Shown one piece after another: positions 1-6,716 of a stretch of 6,716 nt of DNA; position 1 is the stretch's first letter, and each line of letters opens with the position of its first letter. The stretch covers positions 1-6,716 of the forward strand of contig JAISNS010000156.1 of the NCBI GenBank assembly GCA_031276105.1, in the 5' to 3' direction. Below the pieces are notes generated by a model. That model worked only from the letters and a program-made list of their open reading frames with translations. It did no database searches and was not told the origin of the DNA. The position numbers were made by a program, and so were the translations under genes. Source of the DNA: Dysgonamonadaceae bacterium (lineage in GTDB: Bacteria > Bacteroidota > Bacteroidia > Bacteroidales > Azobacteroidaceae).

Positions 1-86
<86 letters not shown>

Positions 87-126
87 TCGCGCGCACGCGA
101 GTAACCCTGTTTCAGGAAAATACAAT

Positions 127-168
127 ACCTGTCTTATCTCCAAACAAAGAGATTCGACAGGTTTTTTT
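127..168 (+). terminator. Rho-independent terminator of an upstream gene outside the window
   Basis: ACCTGTC (127-133) pairs perfectly with GACAGGT (156-162), and the stem continues inward with TCTC (137-140) against GAGA (149-152) after a small internal loop; the apical loop is CAAACAAA. Seven T residues (162-168) follow at once, the classic U-tract. The U-tract lies on the + strand side only, so it should end a rightward transcript from a gene to the left. No recognisable gene precedes it in the window. Confidence 0.85.
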
Positions 169-194
169 GCGTCCGTTGTGCAATGGAACGCATT

Positions 195-288
195 ATTCCC
201 CTGTCATCCCGCGCTTGATGCGAGATTCCCTGAAAAATGCAAAACATTTAATCAGGGGATTGCGGGTCAAGCCCGCAATGACAGGAAT
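195..288. repeat. REP-like palindromic pair in inverted orientation (BIME-like)
   Basis: The segment 195-232 and the reverse complement of 253-288 are the same kind of element, sharing the ATTCC...TGTCAT start, a GCTTGA core and a CCCTG end, with a 20-bp spacer. Each unit also folds on itself: ATTGCGGG (259-266) and CCCGCAAT (272-279) form a perfect 8-bp stem around TCAAG, and ATCCCGC (206-212) pairs with GCGAGAT (220-226) with one mismatch. Several differences between the two arms keep each arm's own hairpin. This architecture is that of dispersed intergenic REP-type elements. Whether it is repeated elsewhere in this genome cannot be seen here. Confidence 0.75.
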
Positions 289-295
289 AGACGGG

Positions 296-330
296 AATTA
301 AGAATTATAAATTAAGAATTATAAATTATA
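296..330. repeat. Five AT-rich 7-bp tandem repeats in the leader of the surface protein gene
   Basis: Positions 296-330 read as five head-to-tail heptamers: AATTAAG, AATTATA, AATTAAG, AATTATA, AATTATA. The array ends 16 bp before the ATG at 347, so it overlaps the expected promoter and leader zone. I find no TAnnTTTG -7 element between the array and the start codon. A change in copy number would shift spacing by 7 bp and could alter expression, but that is inference. Confidence 0.85.
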
Positions 331-346
331 TAAAACAACAATTAGA

Positions 347-2302
347 ATGAAAAAAAAGATTTCAGTATTATTATTGATTGCGTTTCTTTTTAGCGTTAGC
401 TTGCGCGCCCAGGTCACTATCGGCGCCTTGACATCGCCTGCTGCCGGCGCTTTATTGGATTTGAATCGTGGCGTTACTGGCGGATTGCTTCTTTCGAATA
501 TTCCACTTAATGATTTGCGTTTTATTCCTGCCACTGGATTTGTGGGCATTTCCACCCAGCAAGACAGTAATCAGGAGCTTGCCGGAATGATTGTTTACAA
601 CACGGATGCGACAACCGGCATAGGCGTTCATGTCTGGGACGGGGACGACTGGATAAAGCCCTGTGCGCCTCCTGCTCCCGGACCGATTACTTTTTCTGGG
701 CCGTCCTGCGCGGTTACTGTCGGAGTAGAACCTGTAAGTGGCGCTACGAGCTATGATTGGACATTGCCCCCAGGTTTGACTGTGGTCGGCCCTTCTGATA
801 GCGCTACGATTACGATTAGCGGGGCTGCCAGTACTTATTCTACCGGTTCGATTAGCGTTCGTGCGGTGAGTTCTTCGTGCGGCGCCGGTACTCGGCGTGC
901 CAGTACACAAGATCTAACACTTCTCGCCGCACTTGCTGCCCCCGGGCCGATTACTTTTTCAGCCACTACGATATGTGGCGTCGGCACTACATTTACCGCC
1001 GGTGTAACTGCTGTAAGTGGCGCTACGAGTTATGATTGGACGTTGCCCAACGGTTTGACTGTGGTCGGTCCTTCTGACGGTGCTACTATTACGATTAGCG
1101 GGGATGCAAAAACTTATCCTGCCGGTTCGATTACCGTTCGGGCGGTGAGTCCTTCGTGCGGCGACGGTGCTCCAAGCACCAGTACGCAAGATGTGACGGT
1201 TGTTGCCATACCTGCTACCCCCGGGCCGATTACTTTTTCATCCACTACGATATGCGGCGCTGGCACTACATTTACTGCCGGTGTAACTGCTGTAAGTGGC
1301 GCTACGAGTTATGATTGGACATTGCCCAACGGTTTGACTGTGGTCGGCCCTTCTGACGGCGCTACGATTACGATTAGCGGGGTTGCCGGAACTTATTCTG
1401 CCGGTTCGATCTCCGTTCGTGCGATGAGTTCTTCGTGCGGCAGTACTCCGCGCACCGGTACGCAAACTGTGACGGTTGGCTCCATACCTGCCGAGCCGAT
1501 TAATCCCAGTTCCAATTCCGTTGCCCGCAATTCCTCCTTTACGTTTAGCGCAACAGTTCCGGACGGCCATGTGATTGACTGGTACGATGCTCTTACCGGA
1601 GGGAATCAAACACATACCGGAGTAAATTCCTTTTCTGAAAATTTAACTGCAAGCAAAACATATTATGCCGAATCTCGTAATACTGCTACCGGTTGCGTAT
1701 CTGCTACTCGTTTGGCTGTTACCGGAACTGTTGTTATCTCCGGTTGCGATAATCCTCCTGCTACTCCTCTTATTACTTCCGCCAATGTGCAATTCGTAAA
1801 CAATAATTCTCCTTTATATACTCGTCGTGGTATAACATTATCTACTTCTGTAAAAATAGTTGGAAAGGGATCTAAAACAAGTGTTTCTACCAGTGATTCT
1901 GCAATTGATTATCGTGATCATTCTACTAGCACAGTTCAATATGGTTCTTGGTTTACGTGGTGTATGGTTGCTTGGTATGCTGATGTTTTGTGTCCCAGTC
2001 CGTGGCGAGTTCCGTCACTGAAAGATTTTCAGGACTATTCCGGTATTACTACTACCGATGATTATACCTACGAGATATATGGCAGACCTGCCGATAAAGT
2101 TTCCGAGGCTATCGACGGTTGGCTGCTTAGCGGCTTCGCCGACGGTAGCGATACGTACTATGTGGGTTCGCACACCTTCTATTGGTCGTCCACGCCGGAA
2201 GGCATGAAGGGCGCCAACAGCGCGGATGTTGTCAGCGCACTCTTCCGGGCGGAGGCCTACAACCATCGCCATAGCGGGTTCTCGCTGCGGTGCGTTCGGT
2301 AG
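347..2302 (+). CDS. Secreted multidomain surface protein with PKD-like and Ig-like repeats and a Fib_succ_major-type C-terminus
   Basis: This 651-residue protein is probably exported and exposed at the cell surface; its ligand is unknown. Residues 1-21 form a Sec signal peptide (Lys-rich start, hydrophobic core, likely cleavage after LRA before Gln22), with no lipobox cysteine. Residues 22-105 resemble the N-terminal module of many Bacteroidetes surface proteins (QVTIG, ALLDL, GLLL, later VWDGDDW). Three tandem PKD-like repeats follow at about 111-198, 199-291 and 292-383, each with the SGATSYDWTLP motif and two Cys that may pair. Residues ~384-463 look like an Ig_7-type domain (IDWYDALTGG, TYYAE). 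The C-terminus (~535-651) carries CPSPWRVPS, FYWSST and GFSLRCVR, hallmarks of the Fibrobacter succinogenes major paralogous domain. No type IX sorting domain or LPXTG motif is seen. The start is fixed by the signal peptide; the leader is A-rich. GC content is strongly uneven, jumping near 2100. Adhesin or other binding role is inference. Confidence 0.88.
   Translation: MKKKISVLLLIAFLFSVSLRAQVTIGALTSPAAGALLDLNRGVTGGLLLSNIPLNDLRFIPATGFVGISTQQDSNQELAGMIVYNTDATTGIGVHVWDGDDWIKPCAPPAPGPITFSGPSCAVTVGVEPVSGATSYDWTLPPGLTVVGPSDSATITISGAASTYSTGSISVRAVSSSCGAGTRRASTQDLTLLAALAAPGPITFSATTICGVGTTFTAGVTAVSGATSYDWTLPNGLTVVGPSDGATITISGDAKTYPAGSITVRAVSPSCGDGAPSTSTQDVTVVAIPATPGPITFSSTTICGAGTTFTAGVTAVSGATSYDWTLPNGLTVVGPSDGATITISGVAGTYSAGSISVRAMSSSCGSTPRTGTQTVTVGSIPAEPINPSSNSVARNSSFTFSATVPDGHVIDWYDALTGGNQTHTGVNSFSENLTASKTYYAESRNTATGCVSATRLAVTGTVVISGCDNPPATPLITSANVQFVNNNSPLYTRRGITLSTSVKIVGKGSKTSVSTSDSAIDYRDHSTSTVQYGSWFTWCMVAWYADVLCPSPWRVPSLKDFQDYSGITTTDDYTYEIYGRPADKVSEAIDGWLLSGFADGSDTYYVGSHTFYWSSTPEGMKGANSADVVSALFRAEAYNHRHSGFSLRCVR
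677..1495 (+). repeat. Three tandem coding repeats (PKD-like domains) in the surface protein gene
   Basis: Repeat 1 covers 677-940, repeat 2 covers 941-1219 and repeat 3 covers 1220-1495; each begins at a PGPITF motif with a period of 88-93 codons. Repeats 2 and 3 are closest: over the 105-bp blocks 998-1102 and 1277-1381 I count four differences, all synonymous, so 35 residues are identical. Repeat 1 is more diverged at its start. The pattern indicates tandem duplication with recent copying or homogenisation, and the near-identical blocks could allow copy-number change by recombination or slippage. Confidence 0.9.
2095..2302 (+). other. GC-rich 3' segment of the surface gene encoding most of its C-terminal domain
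   Basis: From about 2095 to the stop codon codon use changes to GC-ending codons such as GGC, GCC, CTG, AGC and TTC. I count about 61% GC over 2101-2302, against about 36% over 1801-1980 in the same gene. The segment encodes the end of the Fib_succ_major-like domain, including FYWSST (611-616) and GFSLRCVR (643-650). Such a sharp boundary inside one reading frame suggests a separate origin, for example gene conversion from a paralogue. The exact boundary is uncertain by some tens of bases. Confidence 0.6.
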
Positions 2303-2347
2303 TTTGCGGAACTTTGTTTCTTACCAATTATAGAAATTAATAATAAC

Positions 2348-2390
2348 TCCCCCCTCCGCCAACGAAGCGAGCGGGGGGATTATATTTTTC
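2348..2390 (+). terminator. Probable rho-independent terminator after the surface protein gene
   Basis: A C-rich arm (from 2348) pairs with the G6 run at 2373-2378, and CTC-GC (2354-2359, one bulged C) can extend the stem against GCGAG (2367-2371). The loop is about CAACGAA. TTATATTTTTC follows, giving a U-rich tail on the + strand. It begins 46 bp after the surface protein stop codon and precedes the promoter of the next gene, so it separates the two transcription units. The stem contains bulges, hence moderate confidence. Confidence 0.7.
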
Positions 2391-2453
2391 TCCGGCGCCT
2401 CAAAAAAGATTTAGCCATTTTTATTCTTCTGCGTATAATTCAAAAATTTCATG

Positions 2454-2461
2454 TAAATTTG
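2454..2461 (+). promoter_or_regulatory. Bacteroidetes-type -7 promoter element (TAAATTTG)
   Basis: TAAATTTG matches the TAnnTTTG -7 consensus of the primary Bacteroidetes sigma factor and lies 37 bp before the ATG at 2499, predicting a short leader of about 30 nt. A -33 TTTG-like element is not clear; TTCTG at 2427-2431 is a weak candidate. The leader to the ATG is very A-rich with no Shine-Dalgarno, usual for this phylum. Confidence 0.6.
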
Positions 2462-2498
2462 CAAACCCAAAAACTTATAAAAAACAAATAAAAATAAA

Positions 2499-4412
2499 AT
2501 GAAAAATTTTGAGAAACGTTATGAAAAAGTGCCGGTTTCTATTTTTTCCGATGCGGAAATTGCTTCGGAATTAGTGGCTAAACAAGTGGCGGCATTGATA
2601 AAAACGAAAGCTTCGGAAGGAAAAAATTGTGTTTTAGGCTTAGTTGGCGGCGCAACCGCTGTCGGGATTTATGAGAATTTAGTTCAATTGCACAGGAAAG
2701 AACATCTCAGTTTCAAAAACGTAATTGTATTCAACATTGATGAGTATTATCCTATTGCAAAAGACGAGTTGCAAAGCCGTTACCGTTATTTGCACGAATA
2801 CTTGTTCAACGAAGTGGATATCCTGCCCGAAAATATCCACCTGATTCCCGGCGATTTACAGAAATCGGATATTTCCGCTTTTTGTGTTGATTATGAGCAA
2901 AAAATCAAGGATGTCGGCGGCATAGACTTGCAACTGTTGGGGTTGGACGGACGGGGACAAATCGGAGCGAATGAACCGGGTTCGATGTTTAATTCGCGTA
3001 CCCGGCTGATTACGCTGGATTATTCTACCCGCATGGGGGCTGCCAGTAATTTCTTCGGCGAAGAAAATGTGCCCGATCATTGTATCACGATGGGTATCGG
3101 AACGATTCTGGAGGCCAAACGGATTATCATAATGGCATGGGGCGAAGGCAAATCGCGCACCGTTCAGAAAATGATAGAAGGCCCTGTAACGGAGATGCTT
3201 CCGGCTTCCGCCCTACAAAATCACCCCAATGCTTCTTTTATTTTCGATACGGCTTCCGCCGCCGATTTAACCCGGATAAAAACGCCATGGCTAACCGGTA
3301 CGGTTCATTGGAGTAATAAATTAATCCGCAAGGCCGTCTTCTGGCTATGCGAAAAACTGGATAAACCGATTCTGAAATTAACCGAACGCGATTACAACGA
3401 CAGCGGTTTGGGCGAATTGATTTCGGAGATCGGTTCCGCCAATAAAATTAATATCAAAGTTTTTAACGATTTACAGCATACCATCACCGGCTGGCCGGGA
3501 GGAAAACCCAATGCCGACGACAGCACGCGCCCCGAAAGGGCTATGCCGTACCCGAAACGGGTGATCGTATTCAGTCCTCATCCCGACGACGATGTGATTT
3601 CGATGGGCGGCACACTGGCTCGTTTATCCGAACACGGACACGAAGTACATGTAGCCTATCAGGTATCGGGAAATATTGCCGTATTTGACGATGAAGTAAC
3701 CCGTTTCCTCGATTTTGTCCGCGACATTGCTTCGCTTTACGGGCTGGACCAAAAAAAGGCGCAAACGGCTTATCTGGATACGCTGAATTTTTTCAAGTCG
3801 AAACGTCCGGGACAAATTGATTTAGACGTCATTGCAGCATCCAAAACGGCTATTCGTCAAGGAGAAGCGCGTTCGGCTTGCCGTTATTTGGGAATACCCG
3901 AAGACCGGATTCATTTCATGAACCTGCCTTTTTACGAAACGGGAACGGTAAAGAAAAAACCGGTTGGTCAGGAAGATATTAAAATCATTGTCGATTTGCT
4001 CCGGGAAGTAAAACCGCATCAGATTTTCGCTGCCGGCGACTTGTCGGACCCGCACGGAACTCACCGCGTATGTTTCATTGCCATTTTGGAGGCTTTGAAA
4101 CAATTGAAACACGAAGAATGGTTGAAAGATTGCCGTTTGTGGTTGTATCGTGGCGCATGGCAGGAATGGGATATCGCCGAAGTGGATATGGCCGTTCCCC
4201 TAAGTCCCGAAGAAAGCCGCATCAAGCGGATGGCTATTTTCAAACACCAATCGCAGAAAGACCGGCCGCTCTTCCCCGGAACCGACCCCCGCGAATTTTG
4301 GCAACGCGCCGAAGAACGCAATATCGCTACGGCCGTCAAATACGATAAATTGGGAATGGCTGAATATCAGGCAATCGAATTGTTTGTCCGCTATCACTTC
4401 GAAAAAGAATAA
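2499..4412 (+). CDS. NagB-like glucosamine-6-phosphate deaminase domain fused to a PIG-L/LmbE-type deacetylase domain
   Basis: This 637-residue cytoplasmic protein joins two domains. Residues ~10-265 are NagB-like (glucosamine-6-phosphate to fructose-6-phosphate plus ammonia in the canonical enzyme): FNIDEYYP (78-85) holds Asp81, matching the general base Asp72 of E. coli NagB, and the active-site loop reads GLDGRGQIGANEP (148-160), keeping the Glu (159) but with Arg152 and Gln154 where E. coli has Asp141 and His143. After a conserved linker (ITGWPGGKPNADD, 329-341), residues ~350-550 form a PIG-L domain: SPHPDDD (359-365) supplies the His/Asp-Asp metal and catalytic residues, and PHGTH (518-522) supplies two more His. 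PIG-L enzymes are zinc-dependent N-deacetylases of GlcNAc-containing substrates. From memory, Bacteroides species have a protein of this length and architecture annotated as glucosamine-6-phosphate deaminase. A role in amino-sugar processing is likely; activity of the first domain is uncertain because of the altered loop. The gene stands alone with its own promoter. Confidence 0.9.
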   Translation: MKNFEKRYEKVPVSIFSDAEIASELVAKQVAALIKTKASEGKNCVLGLVGGATAVGIYENLVQLHRKEHLSFKNVIVFNIDEYYPIAKDELQSRYRYLHEYLFNEVDILPENIHLIPGDLQKSDISAFCVDYEQKIKDVGGIDLQLLGLDGRGQIGANEPGSMFNSRTRLITLDYSTRMGAASNFFGEENVPDHCITMGIGTILEAKRIIIMAWGEGKSRTVQKMIEGPVTEMLPASALQNHPNASFIFDTASAADLTRIKTPWLTGTVHWSNKLIRKAVFWLCEKLDKPILKLTERDYNDSGLGELISEIGSANKINIKVFNDLQHTITGWPGGKPNADDSTRPERAMPYPKRVIVFSPHPDDDVISMGGTLARLSEHGHEVHVAYQVSGNIAVFDDEVTRFLDFVRDIASLYGLDQKKAQTAYLDTLNFFKSKRPGQIDLDVIAASKTAIRQGEARSACRYLGIPEDRIHFMNLPFYETGTVKKKPVGQEDIKIIVDLLREVKPHQIFAAGDLSDPHGTHRVCFIAILEALKQLKHEEWLKDCRLWLYRGAWQEWDIAEVDMAVPLSPEESRIKRMAIFKHQSQKDRPLFPGTDPREFWQRAEERNIATAVKYDKLGMAEYQAIELFVRYHFEKE

Positions 4413-4455
4413 GCGCTTAAAAGAATAAACGTATATCAGATACCGCAAGGCGAAA

Positions 4456-4500
4456 AAATCCGGGCAATCGATACAACCTTTTATCGATCTTCCCGGATTT
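4456..4500 (-). terminator. Terminator hairpin in the convergent gap, best oriented for rnr
   Basis: AAATCCGGG (4456-4464) pairs with CCCGGATTT (4492-4500), and ATCGAT (4467-4472) pairs with ATCGAT (4483-4488) across a small CA/CTT internal loop; the apical loop is 10 nt. Read on the - strand, the hairpin lies 24 bp past the rnr stop codon and runs into six T residues (complement of 4453-4458). On the + strand only TTT follows, so it may also slow transcripts from the fusion gene but is a weaker terminator in that direction. Confidence 0.75.
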
Positions 4501-4524
4501 GAACGTTGCGCGGGGGCGCTTATC

Positions 4525-6687
4525 TCATTCTATCAGCGTAAAATCCAGTTGTTTCCTTTCCAAATTCGTCCGCGTGACCTTAATCTTCACCGGATCGCCC
4601 AAACGGTATTGTTGCCGGTTTCTTTTTCCGATTAGACTGTATGTTTTTTCGTCGTATTCGTAGAAATCGTCTCGCAACTCGCGCATCGGAACCATCCCTT
4701 CGCACAGGTTTTCGTTCAATTCGATATACAGTCCCCATTCGGTAACGCCCGAAATGACGCCGTCGAAAATCATCCCTATTTTATCCGACATAAACTCTAC
4801 TTGCTTGTATTTGATAGAAGCTCGTTCGGCGCTGGCGGCTAATTGTTCCATATCCGAACAGCGCTTGCAGATGTCTTCTGTTTTCGCTTCGGGAACCGAA
4901 CGCCCGCCATTCAAATAGCGTTCCAACAAACGATGAACCATCATGTCGGGATAACGCCGGATAGGCGACGTAAAGTGGGTATAGTACTTGAACGCCAAGC
5001 CGTAATGCCCGATATTGGCCGTCGTGTAAACGGCTTTCGCCATCGTCCGGATAGCAACCGTTTCGATCAGGTTTTGTTCTTTTTTGCCTTGTACCTGATC
5101 CAGCAGGGAGTTGATGCTTTTAGACCGATCGCTGTCCAAACCTTTGTCTTTCAGTTTATAACCGAAACGCCGGATAAATTCGACGAATGTTTCCATTTTT
5201 TCGGGATTGGGCAAATCGTGTACGCGGTAAACAAATGTTTTGGCTTTACTGCCTTTCGGAACTTTGCCGATAGTTTCCGCTACGGTTTTGTTGGCCAATA
5301 ACATAAATTCTTCGATCAATTGGTTGGAATCTTCGGCTTCTTTGAAAAAAACGCGCAATGGTTTGCCGTTGGGGGCAATATCGAATTTGACTTCCGCCCG
5401 TTCGAACTTAATAGCGCCACCGGTAAACCGCTTTTTACGAAGCTGTTTTGCCAGTTTGTCCAAAATCAGGATGCTGCTTTTCAATTCGGCGGGAACGGGC
5501 GATTCTCTGTTTTCGATAACCGCCTGCGCTTCTTCGTAGGAAAAACGGTGATTGGAATTGATAATCGTCCGTTTGATACGGTAATTTTTCACTTCGGCGG
5601 CATTGTCTATCTCGAAAATAACCGAAAAGCAGAGTTTGTCTTCATGGGGACGCAGCGAACATAATTCGTTGCTCAAGCGTTCGGGCAACATCGGGATGGT
5701 ACGATCGACCAGATAAATAGAAGTCGCTCGTTGCTCCGCCTCCCGGTCGATGAGGGTATCCGGTTTCACATAGTGGGTAACGTCGGCTATATGAACGCCG
5801 ACTTCCCACAAGCCGTTTCCTGTCTGTTTGATCGACAAAGCGTCGTCAAAATCTTTCGCATCCTTCGGGTCGATAGTGAAAGTGAGGGTTTCCCTGAAAT
5901 CCTCACGAGTTGCGATCTCCTTTTGCGTTATTTCGGCGGAAATTCTCTTTGCTAATTTTTCGATGGTTTCAGGATATTTATACGGCAAGCCGAAATCGGC
6001 CAGTATAGCGTGCATTTCCGTGTCGTTGTTTCCGGCATTTCCCAAAATGTCAATCACTTCTCCGATCGGATTCTTAGCTCTTTCCGGCCATTCCATGATA
6101 CGAACCACTGCTTTCTGTCCCGATTGACCGTTTTTCAGTTTGTCGCGGGGAATGAAAATATCATTGGCCAGAATTTTACTGTCAACAATCAGGTAAGCAT
6201 ACGTTCGGTTGATTTCCAATACGCCGATAAATGTATTTTGAGCGCGTTGAAGCACTTCGATTACCACAGCTTCGGGTTCACGGCCTTTCCGTTTAGCTAA
6301 AACCTGTACCCTCACCCGGTCGCCGTTCATTGCATGCATGGAATTGCGTTCGGCCACGAACACCGGGCTTCCGCCATCGTCGGAAATAAACGAGTTTTTG
6401 CCGTTGGAGCGTCTTTCAAAGCGTCCTTCGGCGGTACTTCCCAAGCCGTTGAGCCGGTATTTGCCGGTTTCGATTTCGACTAAAAAGCCTTCCATGAACA
6501 GGGTATCCAATATTTCGACAACCAATAATTTTCCTACTTGGGTGGTAACTCCTATTTCGGCGCTTACCTGCTTGTAATTCATCAATTCTTTTGGGTAAGT
6601 ATTAAAGATATTAACCACCCGTTGCATGATTTCCTTTTTTTTCAAACGTCGCTGAGGCTTCAGTTCTTTGAATTTCTTTTTTGCCAT
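4525..6687 (-). CDS. rnr: Ribonuclease R (3'-5' exoribonuclease, RNB family)
   Basis: RNase R degrades structured RNA processively from the 3' end in the cytoplasm and takes part in mRNA decay and RNA quality control. The 720-residue protein shows the full order: a basic start and winged-helix domain (~14-80), two cold-shock/OB domains (~86-145 and ~150-215), the RNB catalytic domain (~260-590) and a C-terminal S1 domain (~637-717, beginning FDGVISGVTEWGLYIEL). The catalytic metal site is TIDPKDAKDFDDALS, with Asp273, Asp279, Asp281 and Asp282; HFTSPIRRYPD (571-581) is the second conserved RNB block. It lacks the long Lys-rich tail of the 813-residue E. coli enzyme, as expected for this phylum. 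The ATG complementary to 6685-6687 is preferred over an in-frame TTG 24 bp upstream because MAKKKFKEL is a natural start and the TTG lies inside a tandem repeat. It converges on the NagB-like/PIG-L gene with a 112-bp gap; its promoter lies beyond the right edge. Confidence 0.96.
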   Translation of the reverse strand: MAKKKFKELKPQRRLKKKEIMQRVVNIFNTYPKELMNYKQVSAEIGVTTQVGKLLVVEILDTLFMEGFLVEIETGKYRLNGLGSTAEGRFERRSNGKNSFISDDGGSPVFVAERNSMHAMNGDRVRVQVLAKRKGREPEAVVIEVLQRAQNTFIGVLEINRTYAYLIVDSKILANDIFIPRDKLKNGQSGQKAVVRIMEWPERAKNPIGEVIDILGNAGNNDTEMHAILADFGLPYKYPETIEKLAKRISAEITQKEIATREDFRETLTFTIDPKDAKDFDDALSIKQTGNGLWEVGVHIADVTHYVKPDTLIDREAEQRATSIYLVDRTIPMLPERLSNELCSLRPHEDKLCFSVIFEIDNAAEVKNYRIKRTIINSNHRFSYEEAQAVIENRESPVPAELKSSILILDKLAKQLRKKRFTGGAIKFERAEVKFDIAPNGKPLRVFFKEAEDSNQLIEEFMLLANKTVAETIGKVPKGSKAKTFVYRVHDLPNPEKMETFVEFIRRFGYKLKDKGLDSDRSKSINSLLDQVQGKKEQNLIETVAIRTMAKAVYTTANIGHYGLAFKYYTHFTSPIRRYPDMMVHRLLERYLNGGRSVPEAKTEDICKRCSDMEQLAASAERASIKYKQVEFMSDKIGMIFDGVISGVTEWGLYIELNENLCEGMVPMRELRDDFYEYDEKTYSLIGKRNRQQYRLGDPVKIKVTRTNLERKQLDFTLIE

Positions 6688-6696
6688 ATTTTTTTT

Positions 6697-6716
6697 AGTG
6701 ACGAGTGACAAGTGAC
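6697..6716. repeat. 7-bp tandem repeats just upstream of rnr, running off the window
   Basis: On the + strand 6697-6716 reads AGTGACG, AGTGACA, AGTGAC, i.e. nearly three heptamers cut off by the window end. The array ends 9 bp from the rnr start codon, separated from it by an A-rich stretch in the direction of transcription. Its total length and any promoter upstream are not visible. Confidence 0.75.

Noticed and set aside
195..288. MITE or attachment site reading of the inverted repeat
   Set aside because: No flanking target-site duplication or integrase gene is evident, and each arm is itself a palindrome, which fits a REP-type pair better.
452..1615. Several - strand open frames opposite the surface protein repeats
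   Set aside because: They are antisense shadows of the PKD-like repeats, rich in Arg, Thr and Asn because of the repeat codons, with no recognisable domain.
4843..6577. Forward open frames opposite ribonuclease R
   Set aside because: Antisense shadows of a strongly conserved gene; none has a plausible domain or leader.
6688..6711. N-terminal extension of ribonuclease R to a TTG at 6711
   Set aside because: The extension is the translation of the 7-bp repeat leader; the downstream ATG gives a natural MAKKKFKEL start.

Overview
The window looks like chromosomal DNA from a member of the Bacteroidetes, most likely order Bacteroidales. Four things point there: a long NagB-like/PIG-L fusion protein of a type I know from Bacteroides relatives; a secreted protein with the typical 'AQVTIG...ALLDL...GLLL' N-terminus, PKD-like and Ig-like repeats and a Fib_succ_major-type C-terminus; a TAnnTTTG promoter element; and A-rich leaders without a clear Shine-Dalgarno. 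Genus cannot be fixed from the sequence.

Layout. Positions 1-346 are non-coding and dense in repeats: a (CA)42 microsatellite at the very edge (possibly a contig end), a strong rho-independent terminator for something to the left (127-168), a REP-like pair of inverted palindromes (195-288), and five AT-rich heptamers ending 16 bp before the first start codon. Next comes a 651-residue exported surface protein (347-2302, +), a probable terminator (2348-2390), a recognisable -7 promoter element (2454-2461), and a 637-residue fusion of a glucosamine-6-phosphate deaminase-like domain with a PIG-L/LmbE-type deacetylase domain (2499-4412, +). A hairpin in the 112-bp convergent gap serves as terminator, and ribonuclease R (4525-6687, -) fills the rest. 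Its 5' leader at the right edge again holds 7-bp tandem repeats.

How the genes relate. The three genes appear to be separate transcription units, not an operon. The fusion enzyme (amino-sugar chemistry) and RNase R (RNA turnover) are household genes. The surface protein is the accessory element: a mosaic of near-identical tandem repeats, an AT-rich stretch of about 36% GC, and a last ~200 bp of about 61% GC (hand counts) that encodes most of the conserved C-terminal domain.

I do not see a complete new system. The items most worth a second look are the compositional break at the 3' end of the surface gene (possible gene conversion or diversity-generating retroelement target, though no template repeat or reverse transcriptase is in the window), the altered active site of the NagB-like domain, the (CA)42 tract, and the heptamer repeats just upstream of two unrelated genes.
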